A DNA stretch of 64,000 nucleotides, taken from contig CM055095.1 of assembly GCA_029204225.1 (NCBI GenBank), positions 57,117,898-57,181,897 of the forward strand, given 5' to 3'. The notes beneath the pieces are model-generated. The model saw only the letters and a program-made list of their open reading frames with translations, did not search any database and was not told where the DNA came from. Origin of the DNA: Diphasiastrum complanatum. Taxonomy: Eukaryota; Streptophyta; Lycopodiopsida; Lycopodiales; Lycopodiaceae. The translations under genes were made by a program, and so were the position numbers. This document shows positions 1 through 11,379 of this stretch, in pieces; position 1 is the stretch's first letter, and each line of letters begins with the position of its first letter.

Positions 1-1039
1 TGATAGAGATGACCTTCAAAGGTAAAATTTAAAGTTTACTAGAATTAGGTTCCCAAAAAATGGCCACAAAGAAATGACTTCTTCAAGGGTGCCTAACTGT
101 TGCGAAAACCAATGCTAACTACCATAACTCAAATTCTGATCACAAACAAACAAGCAATGCACAATCCAATTCATTTGAAGGGTAGAGAGAGAAAAACGGC
201 CAAAGACCAACAATTCTATAAAAAGGGAGAAGGAGAAAAATCAGCAATAAAGAAGGCAGGAAAGTGCTCGAATACCATGTTATGAATTCAATCACATTCA
301 GTAGTTCAAGATGAAGCTAAGATAGCAATAGCATTCAACAAGCAATTCTCCAACTAAGAAAACTAGATGATCAACAATGTTAACAATAGTCTCAGGTAGA
401 TCTCCTACGATCTCCAAAAACATAAGACTCCCATAGAAGAAGCTTAGGACTCCAAACTCATATTCCGAGAAATGGTAGATCCTATGGCACCTACTTAACT
501 GATATGGCAAATGTCTAGAAAGTTCCAAATGCGACCTTGTTGGGTTCCCAAATTAGGATTTTTACTTATATGACCAAAAATAGAGAAGTATGAACCATGT
601 AATGTATGTACATAACATTACGGGCTCCTTCTAGGGGAAATTTTGTGATTGTGTTCCTTTGCAAGAGGGTCTTCACAACATTATAAAGGGAGAATTTGTA
701 GGAGCAGAGACGAGTTCACCACCTAGCCACGAACGTTAGAATGAACCTTTGTATCGACACTCTCCTATGATCTAGATGAAAAAGGGGCATGCAATGGTAT
801 ATTGCCAATTTGTTAACTAGATCGCCTCTAAAAAAGAGGAGGATGCACACACCAATCATCAAAGACTAACAGGTCCTCCAAAATTTGCATACTCCACTAA
901 TCTGCACCGATTATAGCATGAACACCTGAACACTTAGTTCAATCTTGGAGCTTTTGTGTCTTCCTTTGTAAAACAATTATCTAAAGTGTGCACGAGTGGC
1001 TTCACTTGCCCTAACAAGGTGTCTTAGCCGTAAAGTGAA
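1..1039. other. AT-rich stretch without a recognised gene
   Basis: I see no conserved protein motif, RNA gene or LTR boundary here. The open frames are short, lack family motifs and look like chance. Confidence 0.4.
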
Positions 1040-1640
1040 ATGCTTTGCCAATCATTTACCCTTGGAGAAGGAATTTTTAAGGACATATCCATAGGGTTCA
1101 ACAATCACTTACTTATGTATTGGCCTAATAAACTTGACGTAATTTTATGACCATTTTAGTCAATGCAAATGTCACCAAATAATCCCTTCCCCAACACTAC
1201 AAGTTTCCCCTAAAAAGTGATTGTGTTTTTTAAAAGATTCATTTTAGATTGGGCCAGAAAATAGTCAATGTTTTCCATAAAAAAATTTCTTAAATTAAAA
1301 ACTTAATCTTCCTAGAAAATTTACAAAGATGTCATAACAGCAACAACATTACTGGGTCATACTTAATCTTTTGCTTGGAAGGTTGCATGATTTGCACAAC
1401 CTTTCATTCAAAAGGTTGTGTAATTTGCAATGTGTCAAAATTGTAGGCCCAATTTCACTTTGGGAAAGGCCCTTTCACACGGGACTTAGACTACACACCA
1501 CCCCCCCCCCAAAAAAAAAAATTAGTTTTCTAACAAGATGTGTAAAGAATGGCTTGGGGTCAAGTGATCCACTTGGGGTGGGGGGCAGAAGAGAGAGAGA
1601 GAGAGAAGAAGAAGAACGAAAGCTTTATTAGTGTCGTGTG
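1040..1640 (+). repeat. Left arm of a ~600 bp dispersed inverted repeat
   Basis: By eye this segment aligns with the reverse complement of about 11,380-11,965. Shared blocks include a tract around 1,040-1,110 (gaaatgctttgcc) and 1,215-1,260 (aaaagattcatttta). They also share the paired block at 1,374-1,420 with ggaaggttg and caaaaggttgtg, and the end at 1,545-1,590 (gtaaagaatggcttgggg). Both arms run into a purine/pyrimidine dinucleotide tract. Identity is imperfect with small indels. I found no transposase between the arms, so I call it a repeat family and not a defined transposon. Confidence 0.6.
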
Positions 1641-1935
1641 TAAAATGAAACTACGAGAGCATATAAGAACGTCCCTGAAACAGTAAATGCATACAAAAAA
1701 CCTAATACTAAGGGAAAAACCCCAAAACATCCCAAATCGCTCATATATAATGCCATGACAGCAAGCACCGTGTATGTGGAAAAACCCAAGTCCCGAAGTC
1801 TCTGGAAAGTAAAGAACATGGAATAGATTCAAAGGCTTTCCGAAAGTCCACAAAGCAACAAAAAACACTCACACGTCTTGTATGGCCTCCTCAATGATAG
1901 CTCTGAGAGTAAAGATATGATCTGAGGTAGAGTGG
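1640..1935 (-). pseudogene. LINE (non-LTR) reverse-transcriptase fragment, downstream part
   Basis: Read on the minus strand from 1,935, this continues the LINE reverse-transcriptase frame that stops at 5,864. It gives a Ser-Thr-Ser-Asp-His, Phe-Thr-Leu-Arg-Ala-Ile-Ile-Glu-Glu-Ala stretch, as in RT motif 1-2 of plant LINEs. A decayed stretch like the Val-Phe-Val-Cys-Phe-Val-Asp-Phe-Lys-Ala-Phe block follows. Frameshifts and stops make it non-functional. It ends against the inverted-repeat arm near 1,640. It was separated from its upstream part by insertion of Gypsy-C. Confidence 0.65.
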
Positions 1936-2606
1936 TGTTAGAGCCTTTACTCCATGTCCTAGTTATTTACAGTTTTCTGTGATAGATGTACATTTTGTAA
2001 TTATTATAATTATTGAAATGGCTAAGTCACTGGCCTGTGGTGACCTTTGTGAGTAAATTGTAATGTAATTAGTTGGCATTGGACCTCAGAGACTCGTGCT
2101 TAGCTTTGGCATGGGGGGGTACTGGGTAATTCATTAGGAGTGGCTGGACTGACCTCCTAAAAAGTAGAAAAGTTGACTAGTCAACAAGACACGTCATATT
2201 CTCATTGGGACACTTGGTGTAGCAAATGAGTGACAGATGTCAAGGTTGACCGACACATGTGTCACATGCTCACTAGGACACTTGGTCCAGTGACATGTCA
2301 GCCTACTCACTTGCCTATGTGTCAGGGTACTGCCAAGTGACAAGTGTCGATTGTGCATGGAATTGGCCATGTCAACATTAGGAAGGGTCAGGGGTTAAGG
2401 GGTGCTTGAGGATTGTGCATAAGTGAGCCTAGAGAGAGGCATTCCTCATCAATCTATGCAGCAAAGGTTGGGAGGAGACAAGGCAGCCAGCTCCACCATG
2501 TTTCACGCTTTTTGATGTTCTGTACATGCAGAGAAATCAACGAGGATCGAAGTTTCAGATCTATGTGTACTTGATGTGAGTAAAGTTTCAGATTGGGAGT
2601 CTGACA
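1936..2606 (+). repeat. 5' LTR of Gypsy-C
   Basis: Begins TGTTAGAGCC and ends GACA. It matches 5,094-5,863 along its length, including starts, ends and internal landmarks. It is about 100 bp shorter than its partner, mostly because it carries fewer copies of an internal ~75-bp repeat containing CACATGTGT/CACGTGT-like palindromes. It is followed at once by a tRNA-Met-type primer-binding site. A related LTR in the opposite orientation lies at 20,168-20,378 plus 41,610-41,877. Confidence 0.85.
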
Positions 2607-2608
2607 TT

Positions 2609-2626
2609 TGGTATCAGAGCAAAGGT
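2609..2626 (+). other. Primer-binding site of Gypsy-C (initiator tRNA-Met type)
   Basis: TGGTATCAGAGC lies two bases after the 5' LTR. It matches the 3' end complement of plant initiator tRNA-Met, the usual primer for many plant LTR retrotransposons. Confidence 0.85.
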
Positions 2627-5080
2627 ATATATATATATATAAATTTTGCGAAAATTGGAGCCAGTAGAGGAGGACAGTCCAGCGTTGAAGGACGGCAGAA
2701 AAGTGGGCAATTTTTGAGCCGAAAAACAAATCAACGAAGTGTAAAAATTCTGATTGGTTGCAGGTCCAACGCTGACAAGGAGGGACTTGGAATCCATGAT
2801 TTCGACCCCAAATCTTCGCCGAAATTGCACAAATAACTTGTGGTTGGTTGTGTACTATTGTGGCTTAGTGTGGAAGGGTCTTATCTTTGCTGATTTGGAC
2901 AATTGGACAGCTAGGAAGCGACTACGGTACGCTGTACCAACCAGGACAAATCTGGTGCGTTTGATTGGTGACAATTTTGTGAGTCAGAAACCCTTGTTTC
3001 CCCACATTTTAGACCTCTAATCAAGTGGACATGTCTGCAACACTGTGATTATGGATCCACAAGAACGTACGAGTGCAAGATTGACGAGGGTTGAGGAAGT
3101 GGCAGCCAAGGTGGATGCTATGGAGGTGATTTTTCAACAAATCCTTGAGAGTTGAAGACATTAAAGAAGCAGTTTCGTAGCCTCCAAGGAGCAATTCAGA
3201 TAGCTCTGTGTCTGAAACACGGTAAGAGGTTGAATGTGAACACACAACCATCCTGTACTAGTACACAGTCATGAGGGTTGATGGAAAGGGTACTGTTGGG
3301 GGAGGTTTCAGGGTTGTGGGTATGCCATTAACCATTCAGAGTTGAGTTAAAAAGTTGGATATAAAGATAATGTGTTTGGCATGTTTTGATGTGGTACTGG
3401 GGATATATTGGCACGCAGTACGGAAGCTCTACATCGCTTGGGGTACTCATGTGCACGAGTTTTAGCGCGATGGTAGAATCCATTCACTTCAAGGTGAGCC
3501 CGATGTGCCTCTCTAGGACCTTTGATCATGGCAGCTTAGTATGTGGGGGTTTCACTGCAAGTATATGTGCTTGCTACTGTTTTAGCAAAGTTGTTTAAAA
3601 AATGGATATCACTAACTCAGAGTTCGTGAAGGGCATGCAGATAAGGTTGCCTTGTATCGGTCACTTTGACTTTTCGTTACGCCTTTCAGATTGACCGTTG
3701 ACGAGAAACACCCTAGCAACATGTATGATGTAGATGAATGATGTACTCAGACCGTTTATGGATGACGTTTTGTTTTATAGCTGTGGTGACATGTTGCATG
3801 TAACTCACGTTAAAACTGTTTGTCAACCCTAAGGGATAACATCTTGTTTTCTAATGATAATAAAAGATAGCGTATTTGGGTTTTATCGTGTTAGCTGAAG
3901 GCATAAAACTGAGTCCAAGGAAATCTGTTGTGCTCCTTTCGTGCCTGTACCTACAGACTTGACGGTACTAAGAGGCTCTCTTGGATTGGTTGGGTTTTAA
4001 TGCAAGGTGTGAAGGGTTGTTCACACATGGTTGCACCTTTGACCGATATGCTATAGAATAATAAGTGGATGGAAGTTCAGCAATGAAGTTTCAACGCTTT
4101 GAAACAAGCTATGACTAACTTTGTCATATTAAAGGACCTCAGAAACTATTTGTCATAGTAACGGATGTGAGTGATGTTGTCATTGGGACAACTCTGATGC
4201 AAGAGGGTAGGCCAATGGCCTTTCTGAGCGAGAAGCTCAACCTTGCTCATAAGATTTATATGCAATTGTCCATGCTTTGAAAGTATGGAGGCATTATTTG
4301 TATGGTGCAAGTTTTGTATACACCGACCGTAACATTTTGATGTATTTCTACGATTAGCCAAGTGGGCTGAGTTGAAGCAAGAATTTCACATGGAAATTTG
4401 GTATATGAAAGGTGCCAAAAATCATGTGGCTGATGCATTATCTCGTATATTGTATCAAATGTCTTTTGTGGTCATAGAGAATGACCTTATTGCTGAGATC
4501 AGATAGATTCAGCAAAAGGATCCTCATTGTTTATTGTAAGGAAGTTGTGAGAGAGGTAAATCTTGGCCAAGTAGACTCTCAGGAGGAGAGCTATGATCTC
4601 TTGCTCACACTTGCCTAAAGTATACCATGGCAGATGGTGTAGTTAAAGGAAATGGCAAGCTCCCCATTCCAGTTCGTAAAGGGCTGTGTAGGGAGATTTT
4701 GCATTTATGGTTTTAGGCCTACCAATCTTGTTACGGTAAGAGTTCCTCAAAGTGCCTAGTATAGCTGATTTCTAACTCAATAGTTGAAATGCTCAAGTTA
4801 GTTAAAAAAAAAGAAAAAGGACAAGCAATCGTGGTGCCAGTGAGAGTCGAGCACGATTGCCAATAGTATGGGATGGTGGTTATCATAGGAGGCTTGATTA
4901 GGCCAATTGTTGTCGACAACTCCAGTGTATGGAGGTGAGTCAGTTGTGACTCTATTTATTCAGGAGCATGGAGAGGAGATCCATGAGCCAGCAAGGATAT
5001 TGGATAGGCAGGAGAAACGTCTGTCTAACTGCTTGATCTTTGACATATTTAGTTGCTTGGCATGGAAGACCGCTTTTTTT
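2627..5080 (+). pseudogene. Decayed gag-pol interior of Gypsy-C (chromovirus-like)
   Basis: This is the interior of an LTR element, only about 2.5 kb and heavily broken. A gag-like start with a Leu-Thr-Arg-Val-Glu-Glu heptad-type stretch is at 3,051. At about 4,150-4,440 the plus strand gives RNase H remnants: Val-Thr-Asp-Val-Ser-Asp-Val-Val-Ile-Gly, then Met-Gln-Glu-Gly-Arg-Pro-Met-Ala-Phe. A Val-Ala-Asp-Ala-Leu-Ser-like end follows near 4,430. At 4,985-5,085 an Ile-Leu-Asp-Arg-Gln-Glu-Lys-Arg-Leu stretch resembles the linker into a gypsy chromodomain. Many stops, frameshifts and deletions rule out function. The RT catalytic core and the integrase core are not recognisable. Confidence 0.7.
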
Positions 5081-5093
5081 GAGGGGGGAGGGA
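5081..5093 (+). other. Polypurine tract of Gypsy-C
   Basis: A GAGGGGGGAGGGA purine run abuts the 3' LTR start at 5,094, the position expected for the plus-strand primer. Confidence 0.75.
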
Positions 5094-5863
5094 TGTTAGA
5101 GCCTTTACTCCCTGTCCTAGTTATTTACAGTTTTCTGTGACAGATGTACATTTGGTAATTACTGTAATTACTAAAACTGCTGAGTCACCGGCCTGTGGTG
5201 AGCTTTGTGAGTAAATTGTAAATAAAGAGTAATTAGTTGGCATTGGACATCAGAGAATCGTGCTTAGCTTTGGCACGGGGGGTACTGGGTCATTCATTAG
5301 GAGTGGCTGGACTGACCTCCTAAAAAGTAGGATAGTTGACTAGTCAACAAGACACGTGTCATATGCTCATTGGGACACTTGGTGTACTGAATGAGTGACA
5401 CATGTCAGGGTTGACTAGTCAAACATGACACGTGTCACATGCTCACCGGGACACTTGGTGTAGTGAATGAGTGACACGTGTCAGGGTTGACTGATCAAAC
5501 ATGACACATGTCACATGCTCATTGGGACACTTGGTCCAATGTATGAGTGACATGTCAGCCTACTCACTTGCCTATGTGTGACGGGCAAGTGTCGATTGTG
5601 CATGGAATTGGCCATGTGTCGACGTTAGGAAGGGTCAAGGTTCAGGGGTGCATGAGGATTGTGCATAAGTGACCCTAGAGAGAGGCATTCCTCATCATAA
5701 TCTATGCAGCAAAGGTTGAGAGGAGACAAGGCAGCCAGCTCCACCATGTTTCATGCTTTTTGATGTTTTGTACATCCAGGGAAATCAACAAGGATCGAGG
5801 TTTCAGATCTATGTGTACTTGATGTGCTAGGTTTAGAGTAAAGTTTCAAATTGGAGTATAACA
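5094..5863 (+). repeat. 3' LTR of Gypsy-C with ~75-bp internal tandem units
   Basis: Starts TGTTAGAGCC and ends ATAACA. Between about 5,340 and 5,560 it holds three tandem units, each with a (C)ACACGTGTCA-type palindrome, 'gggacacttggt' and 'gtgac'. The 5' LTR has about two. The right flank TTTGG corresponds to the left flank AGTGG (1,931-1,935) with two changes. The LINE coding frame is continuous if the element plus one flank copy is removed. Confidence 0.85.
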
Positions 5864-6528
5864 TTTGGTGAGCCTTGAACCCAGCCTGACCCATAGCAAA
5901 TAATCTCCTCGTCTTTGCCTTAGAACTCACAACTGATTGTAGAATCGTGCCAAATAGTTTCGCAATCACATGACCAATCATGATAGCACAATAGTTGCTA
6001 GGTCCCACTTTTGTGGATGGAATGGATACACCAAGATGGAGGGAAACTAGAAACAACCGCACGGTTAAGTAATATTGCCGAGATGGGTGAAAGTGTATCA
6101 ACAGCATGGAGCAAAAGATCTTCAACAAGCTCTAGTTGAAGATCCTCGATATCGCGAGAATGATGAATCTTCAGCCACCTAATGGCCGCTAGTACAATAT
6201 CGAGAGGGACGAGGGGAATGAGAGAATGGGAGATGGGAGTGTCAATATATAGGAAGTGGTGGCATAATTGGTCCAAGACTGTAAGTCTAACAGGATGGGG
6301 GAGGGGCATGTGGTATGAAATCATGCCAAAAACGCCCGAAGAAGAGCTGAAGAGAAGGTTAACAAGTCTCCTCCCTTCAGACACTTCATAAGCACTACGA
6401 TGGAGCACACGATGATAGGATTGACGAGCATGAGTGTGAGAGTGGATAACTTGTTGATCATGGACGTTTCTCCTTTTCTTTCTTGACCTAAAATTCCAAA
6501 AAAGCTTTTCAACAAAAAAAACTAACAA
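5864..6528 (-). pseudogene. LINE (non-LTR) reverse-transcriptase fragment, upstream part
   Basis: The minus strand reads a stretch typical of plant LINE RT N-termini. It has Leu-Glu-Leu-Val-Glu-Asp-Leu-Leu, then Ser-Phe-Pro-Pro-Ser-Trp, Ile-His-Lys-Ser-Gly and Asn-Tyr-Cys-Ala-Ile-Met-Ile-Gly-His. Ala-Lys-Leu-Phe-Gly-Thr-Ile-Leu and Met-Gly-Gln-Ala-Gly-Phe follow. At least one frameshift lies near 6,000. The upstream limit is uncertain (about 6,430-6,528) and I see no endonuclease domain. The frame resumes at 1,935 after the Gypsy-C insertion. It lies downstream of the NEAP-like exons on the same strand, plausibly in an intron of that gene. Confidence 0.7.
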
Positions 6529-6980
6529 AAGTGTTTATTATAATTAGAAGCCAACTACATGTGTGAGCATTACAGTCCGCCAATGCCTCCTTGACATTAT
6601 ATTTTGATAAAGTTTATTGAGCCAATTAACACTACGAAAAAGAGATACCTTCTAAGAAAGAGTTCCAAATTGCAATGTTCCTTGACAAGAACAAAGCCAC
6701 TATGTTGCAGTTGTCTAGGAATTCCCCACGAGAAGCAAATGAACCCTGAAGAAAATATTGAAGCATAGAATTGCATACTCATATGAATGGCTTATATCTT
6801 TCTAACGATATTGCACATATGCAGCTAAAATTAGGTAACCAACATTTGAACAACACTAGTGTCTGCCAAATCAATATTTTTTCTATATCTCATGGGCTTT
6901 GGTAAGAAAAATCAAGTTTTTTCCATTTATTTGCAAGTCTAGGTCGAAAGTTCGAAACATCCATTTCATTCAAACAATAC
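6529..6980. other. Probable intron or 3' flank of the NEAP-like gene
   Basis: AT-rich DNA just downstream of the last confident NEAP-like exon. A minus-strand stretch at about 6,648-6,750 has a weak Leu-Glu-x-x-Leu pattern like the next NEAP exon. It cannot be joined in frame with a canonical splice site, so I did not annotate it as an exon. Confidence 0.4.
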
Positions 6981-8878
6981 CTGTGCTTTTAGCTCCAGGG
7001 CTTTAAAATTGAGTTGCGCTGACACAAGCTTAACTTCCTCTTTGAGCCTTGTAATTTCCTCATTTTTGGCATTCAAATGTACTGCAAATTGCTCAGCACT
7101 TCGGGACGATACCTCTCCCAGAAACTTTTCAACTGTAGATGAACTATATGGATTGGCCTTCCCTATAGCGACTTGCACTTCAGCCTGAAGCCTTTCAACC
7201 TCTCCTCTGAGTTCTTTCTGAGAGCTCTCACTTTGATGCAAGTCTTGCCGAAGCTTTGAAAGTTGCTGTTTAAGCACAACTATCTCGCGATCCCTCTCAT
7301 GGACCAGCAGTGCCTTCTCTTCAAGTTCTTTTGATAAGTTTAATTGAAACTGTGCTGAAAGGGCTGACTCAGATTTTGAATCTACCAATGCCTGTGCATC
7401 TGCCAATTGTCCTCTTGCATCCACCAGTTCCTTCAAGTACTGAAAACCTCAGTCAAAAACAACAGGATGAGTGCATTGTGAAATGCGAATTTCTCTTCTT
7501 GAATAAATGTTTATTCAAACTCTACCCATTGTCTTTCATTCTCTCAAATGCAGAGAATTGCACCTTCAGAAACACTCCTTAAAAGTCGTGAGATTACTGC
7601 AGTCAAATTTTTAACAATCCCTGCAACAGACAACAAAAGCATCCGAACAACACTCATGCTGAACTGAGGGTAAAATCACAAGCCTTTGCCATAGGTTTGA
7701 GCTAAGCATTGGTATAGGATAAAGTATCGAAGGCCAGGAATAGAAAATCAGCAAAAAGGTGGCCATCCAGGGACAACTTAAGTGAACTTCTAAATAGCAA
7801 GATTACCCGAAGGAATAACAAATAGCGTACGAATATTTTGTGCTAAATGAACCTTTCTTTCCAGAAATTCTGCTATTTGTCCTCAATATGTATGTATATA
7901 ATCATTCAGCGTGCTTGAGATTTGGAGAAGCAGAAAGCAAGGATCAGCAAATTGGTTCCTGCAATGCTAAGGAGAAGGTAAACACAATTCAACCCATAGT
8001 TACCTTCCTTTAGATACTGTTCCCTGAGAGCGTGAATCATAGCCTTCATAAAACTTCTATTGATTGTACCGGTGCCTTTTATTCCAACTAATAATGTTTT
8101 ACCCAGAAATGGAGACATCAAAAAGGACAACTAGTAGGTCATGTACTTTCAAATTTAGGCAAAGACTTTCAATTTCACAAAATCATAAACCATTGGCAGG
8201 CAGTCATGATCTGTCCAATACCTACCACCAGCTCTTTGTTTTTTGCTAGGGCAAAGGTATCTAAGAAAATTAGAGTTCAACAGACTGAAGTATAGTGATG
8301 GTGTTGGGAAAACTAAGTAGATCATTTACTGCACGTAACGGGGATTTCGGCCTTCCAGCCAAAATGTGCTAGATGAAGAACCTTAACACTAGCACAAAAC
8401 CCTATCTAAAACGTGAACCCAGTACAGAATGTTCTTCACCTGCTCAGCTACCAACGCAGAGTTTTGCGCCTGAATGTTTTTTTCGTCTAAGGACTTGTGC
8501 AACTGCTCTAACTGCCTTTCCACGTTCCTTGCATTTAATTCAGCCATCTGCTCAAAGAATTTTCCATCCTTATAACGTTAGAAACCGGCCACTTCCAACA
8601 ATGGCGAATATTCTACATGAGACATTGACCTTCACCTATTAAATAATATCAAAAATTTGTAATGATCTGGCTAGAATAGAATAAGCACCAACCTCTCGTT
8701 TCGATGTTTCCAGCACAAGCGCTGATTCTTGAGCCGCCATTCTCTTACGAACATCTTGCAGCTCCGCTGCCATGATTCCAACTTCAGAGGCAATTTGACG
8801 TAAATTCTTTTTTTTTTCTTGTATGTCTTGCAGAATGTAGCCAGGCTGCCCATGGCCGCCTCTATCTGAAGTCGACAT
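6981..8878 (-). CDS. NEAP: NEAP-like nuclear-envelope-associated coiled-coil protein, three N-terminal/central exons
   Basis: Three minus-strand exons join in phase 0: 8878..8693 (62 codons from ATG at 8,878), 8568..8440 (43 codons) and 7439..6981 (153 codons). All have GT donors (GTTGGT, GTGAAG, GTATTG) and AG acceptors. The 258 residues are almost wholly predicted coiled coil. Order and wording match plant NEAP proteins: an N-terminal Glu-Lys-Lys-x-x-Leu-Arg block, then Val-Arg-x-Arg-Met-x-x-Gln-Glu. A central Gln-Lys-Glu-Leu-Arg-x-Glu-Val and Lys-Asn-Glu-Glu-Ile-Thr-Arg-Leu-Lys-Glu-Glu follow. Known NEAPs sit at the inner nuclear membrane, contact SUN proteins and influence chromatin and nuclear shape. 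The last coiled-coil exon, the nuclear-localisation segment and the C-terminal membrane helix are not visible. They may lie beyond a long invaded intron (LINE and Gypsy-C lie downstream) or be lost. Another long coiled-coil family is the main alternative. Confidence 0.78.
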
Positions 8879-10242
8879 ATGATCTTCACTGGCATAGAAT
8901 CTCTACCAAATAACGGTCCAGCCAAAAAAATGATGTAACCTACAAGCATAAAACCATCAAATTGCCAGAGTTGGCATCCACAATGACAATGCAGCACTGG
9001 GAGAAGTGACCGTGTGGCAATTACGATCAGAGCGTCGCTGCTACACTCAGCTCAATACCTCACAAACGACAAGAATCCAAATCCCGTAGCCACCATAACT
9101 TCTTATGAAGAACATCCGCCCGTCGACCACTCCCTGACAAAAAACGAAGATGTGACTGTACCTTGATCTAAAATCTACCCCGCCTCACTAGTCGTCGCTA
9201 AGCAAGTCTTATGCAGAACTGCAGTTTAAAGCCCTTGAACCTTCAACCTGGAGAGGTGAAACATATGTATGCTGTGTTTGACCTGCTGATTCGGTCGAGA
9301 AAGGCATGACCGCTTTGGAAACGCATCGCATTTTCCATTTGTAGAGGACAACGAACACCATGCCGAGCTCTAGTCAGTAGATTACGTTGTCTCATAAATG
9401 CAGTCTGAACTCACAGGCAAAATCGAATTCAGAACAAGCCCGCTAGCTTCCTGTGACGCGGACGGAAAAGAGATTGTAACAGTGAATTTTGAATAGTGCC
9501 TCTCGGATTCTTCATATTTTTTATGGCAACTATATTTTTGTAAGTTGAAAGTAACTAACATGAATGAATGGATGAACACAGTACAATTTTCAGCAGCAAG
9601 ATGATTCCGTAATATTATAATAATTAGTGTCAGCCTGTCCTGGCTCGCAAGTCGCAGAAGGGAATAATTCCGCTCGTATCAAGTACAGGTACTCGCCAAC
9701 TGACTTCAGTTTTCCATCACAAACTTACTAAGCTTTCCTGTAAACAAATTTCTGAGAATCTGACCATAATCAACGTTGCAAACCAGTCATCGTAGCGCTT
9801 CAAAAACCTCCACCCTACAGCTCCTCGTTCCGGCTTTCAATGCAAACATTTTTCGAAAACCGCAAAATCCAGCAACAGCAACAGAGCAAAAACAAACCTA
9901 GTCTTCAAAGCAGCAGCAAAATCACCGCTCGCAACCTAACCAAACCCGATTCAACCGAGCAAACAAAGCCAAATCCCAGACAGAGCAGCACTACGCCCAA
10001 AATTTGACACAGATCCAGAGATTCCAAAACAGAATACAGCAATGGCAAAGGATACAGCAGAGGATCATAAAATATTATGGATGGATCGTAAGTTTTCATG
10101 ATAAAAATTATTTTCTCGATGGATCGTAAGTTTTGTCGATGGATCGTCGCGGCGCCCTCCCTCCCTTTGCTCCGTCCAGAAGAAGACGACGAGGCTCTTC
10201 TTCGAATGGCAGGCCTCCTTTTTTCTTTTTTTTTTCGGCCCC
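8879..10242 (-). promoter_or_regulatory. 5' untranslated and upstream region of the NEAP-like gene
   Basis: Between the ATG at 8,878 and the TATA box near 10,250 (minus direction) there is no convincing coding exon. The stretch is locally less AT-rich at 9,000-9,200 and 9,780-10,200. That fits a 5' UTR, perhaps with a leader intron, but no splice pair decides this. Confidence 0.35.
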
Positions 10243-10253
10243 ATTTATATATA
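10243..10253 (-). promoter_or_regulatory. TATA box candidate for the NEAP-like gene
   Basis: The minus strand reads CATATATATAAATGG. Downstream on the minus strand is a GA/GC-rich stretch (10,140-10,235) of the kind seen in plant 5' UTRs. Position and strand fit transcription toward 8,878; there is no direct evidence of a start site. Confidence 0.45.
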
Positions 10254-10470
10254 TGCTTTCCCGGTTATTATTAATAATAATTAATTAATTAATTATTATT
10301 TACTGATGCTTCGAGGTTCTCCCTTCCTCCTAATTTTAAAATTTTTATTTTTATTCTCGGATATTGATTATATTGCTTACTGCGCAGTCGTGGTTTCTGT
10401 GCTACTGTAACTGCCACGTCACATGGCCACGGTAGTTGACAATCCTGTGGTCACGTGGTCACGTTCCCTT

Positions 10471-10485
10471 GGGGGGGGGGGGGGG
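10471..10485. repeat. Homopolymer run of 15 G
   Basis: An uninterrupted G run followed by TGTGTGGGGGG. It could form a G-quadruplex and is also prone to length error in assembly. Confidence 0.8.
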
Positions 10486-10559
10486 TGTGTGGGGGGCCAC
10501 AAATATGCATATGGTGCCTCTCTATGAAATTTATTAGTTCTTAATTGGATTAAAGTCTG

Positions 10560-11340
10560 AATGCAAATGTGTGATGTGCATGGGGTTTTAAGGGCGAGTG
10601 GCCGAAAGTTGTGGTCTAAGGCACTTTGACTACGGAAGTGATTTAAGTGGCGGCGGTATAGTTTTCATCGATTTTTAGGGGGGGAGGTTGTGTTCCAAGG
10701 CCCTTTCGCCTTTCACTGAGAACTATATAATTTTCACGATATTTTTAGAGGAGTGGGGTATGGGAGGAGGGTTGTGCTCCAAGGCTCTTTCACTAGGGAA
10801 AGGCCTTCTCTCGAAAGCAATATGATTTCAATAGGTTTGAAAAGGGGGGGTGCGGGTGGTCCAAGGCCTTTTCTTGGTGAGTGGGCCTTCAACTGAGAGG
10901 TGAAAGGGTTGTGGACCACGATGGAAGGCCCTTCCCTAGCAGAGGGGCTTTGACCACGAGCTTCCTTGATGTGGAATTTGGGTTGAATAAAAAACAAATT
11001 GGCATATTACATAACCTTCCGCACATAAGTTGTGTAAATCGTGATAAATGTTCCCTTTTGATTTTGGTCTATGGCATGTGCAACCAATGCCTTCAGAAAT
11101 TCGAAGGCCTTATTGTACATTGTCAGTGAAAGATTTCTCAATGAGGTCTCCACCATGAAACCTCACAAAAGGTAAACAAAGTTAATATAAATCACTTTTA
11201 TTTGGGGAAAGGGTGTGGACGGGTATGGACTAAGGCTTTTTCAACAATGGAGGGGCCACAAACAAGGGTCTTTCCTAAGATTTATTTATTATGCATGTTT
11301 AATTGGAAAACAATATATATAAAAAAGGACCCAAATATAT
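10560..11340. repeat. Degenerate modules built on 'aaggcc(c/t)ttt'
   Basis: The phrase 'ccaaggc(c/t)(c/t)tttc' with 'gaaaggccttc' or 'gggccttc' recurs at about 10,700, 10,780, 10,805, 10,865, 10,890, 10,940 and 11,230, in both directions. A related block recurs at 11,490-11,540, and in inverted form near 1,465. A fragment at 10,995-11,035 also echoes the 'acataaccttcc…gttgtg' part of the inverted-repeat arm. I see no coding capacity. This looks like internally duplicated remains of the same repeat family. Confidence 0.5.
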
Positions 11341-11379
11341 GGATTTTTCAAGAATTTGTGCTATCCAAAATAGCAAGTT

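Noticed and set aside
6648-6750. Candidate fourth NEAP exon on the minus strand
   Set aside because: Similarity is weak, and the only acceptors give the wrong phase or a stop after the preceding exon.
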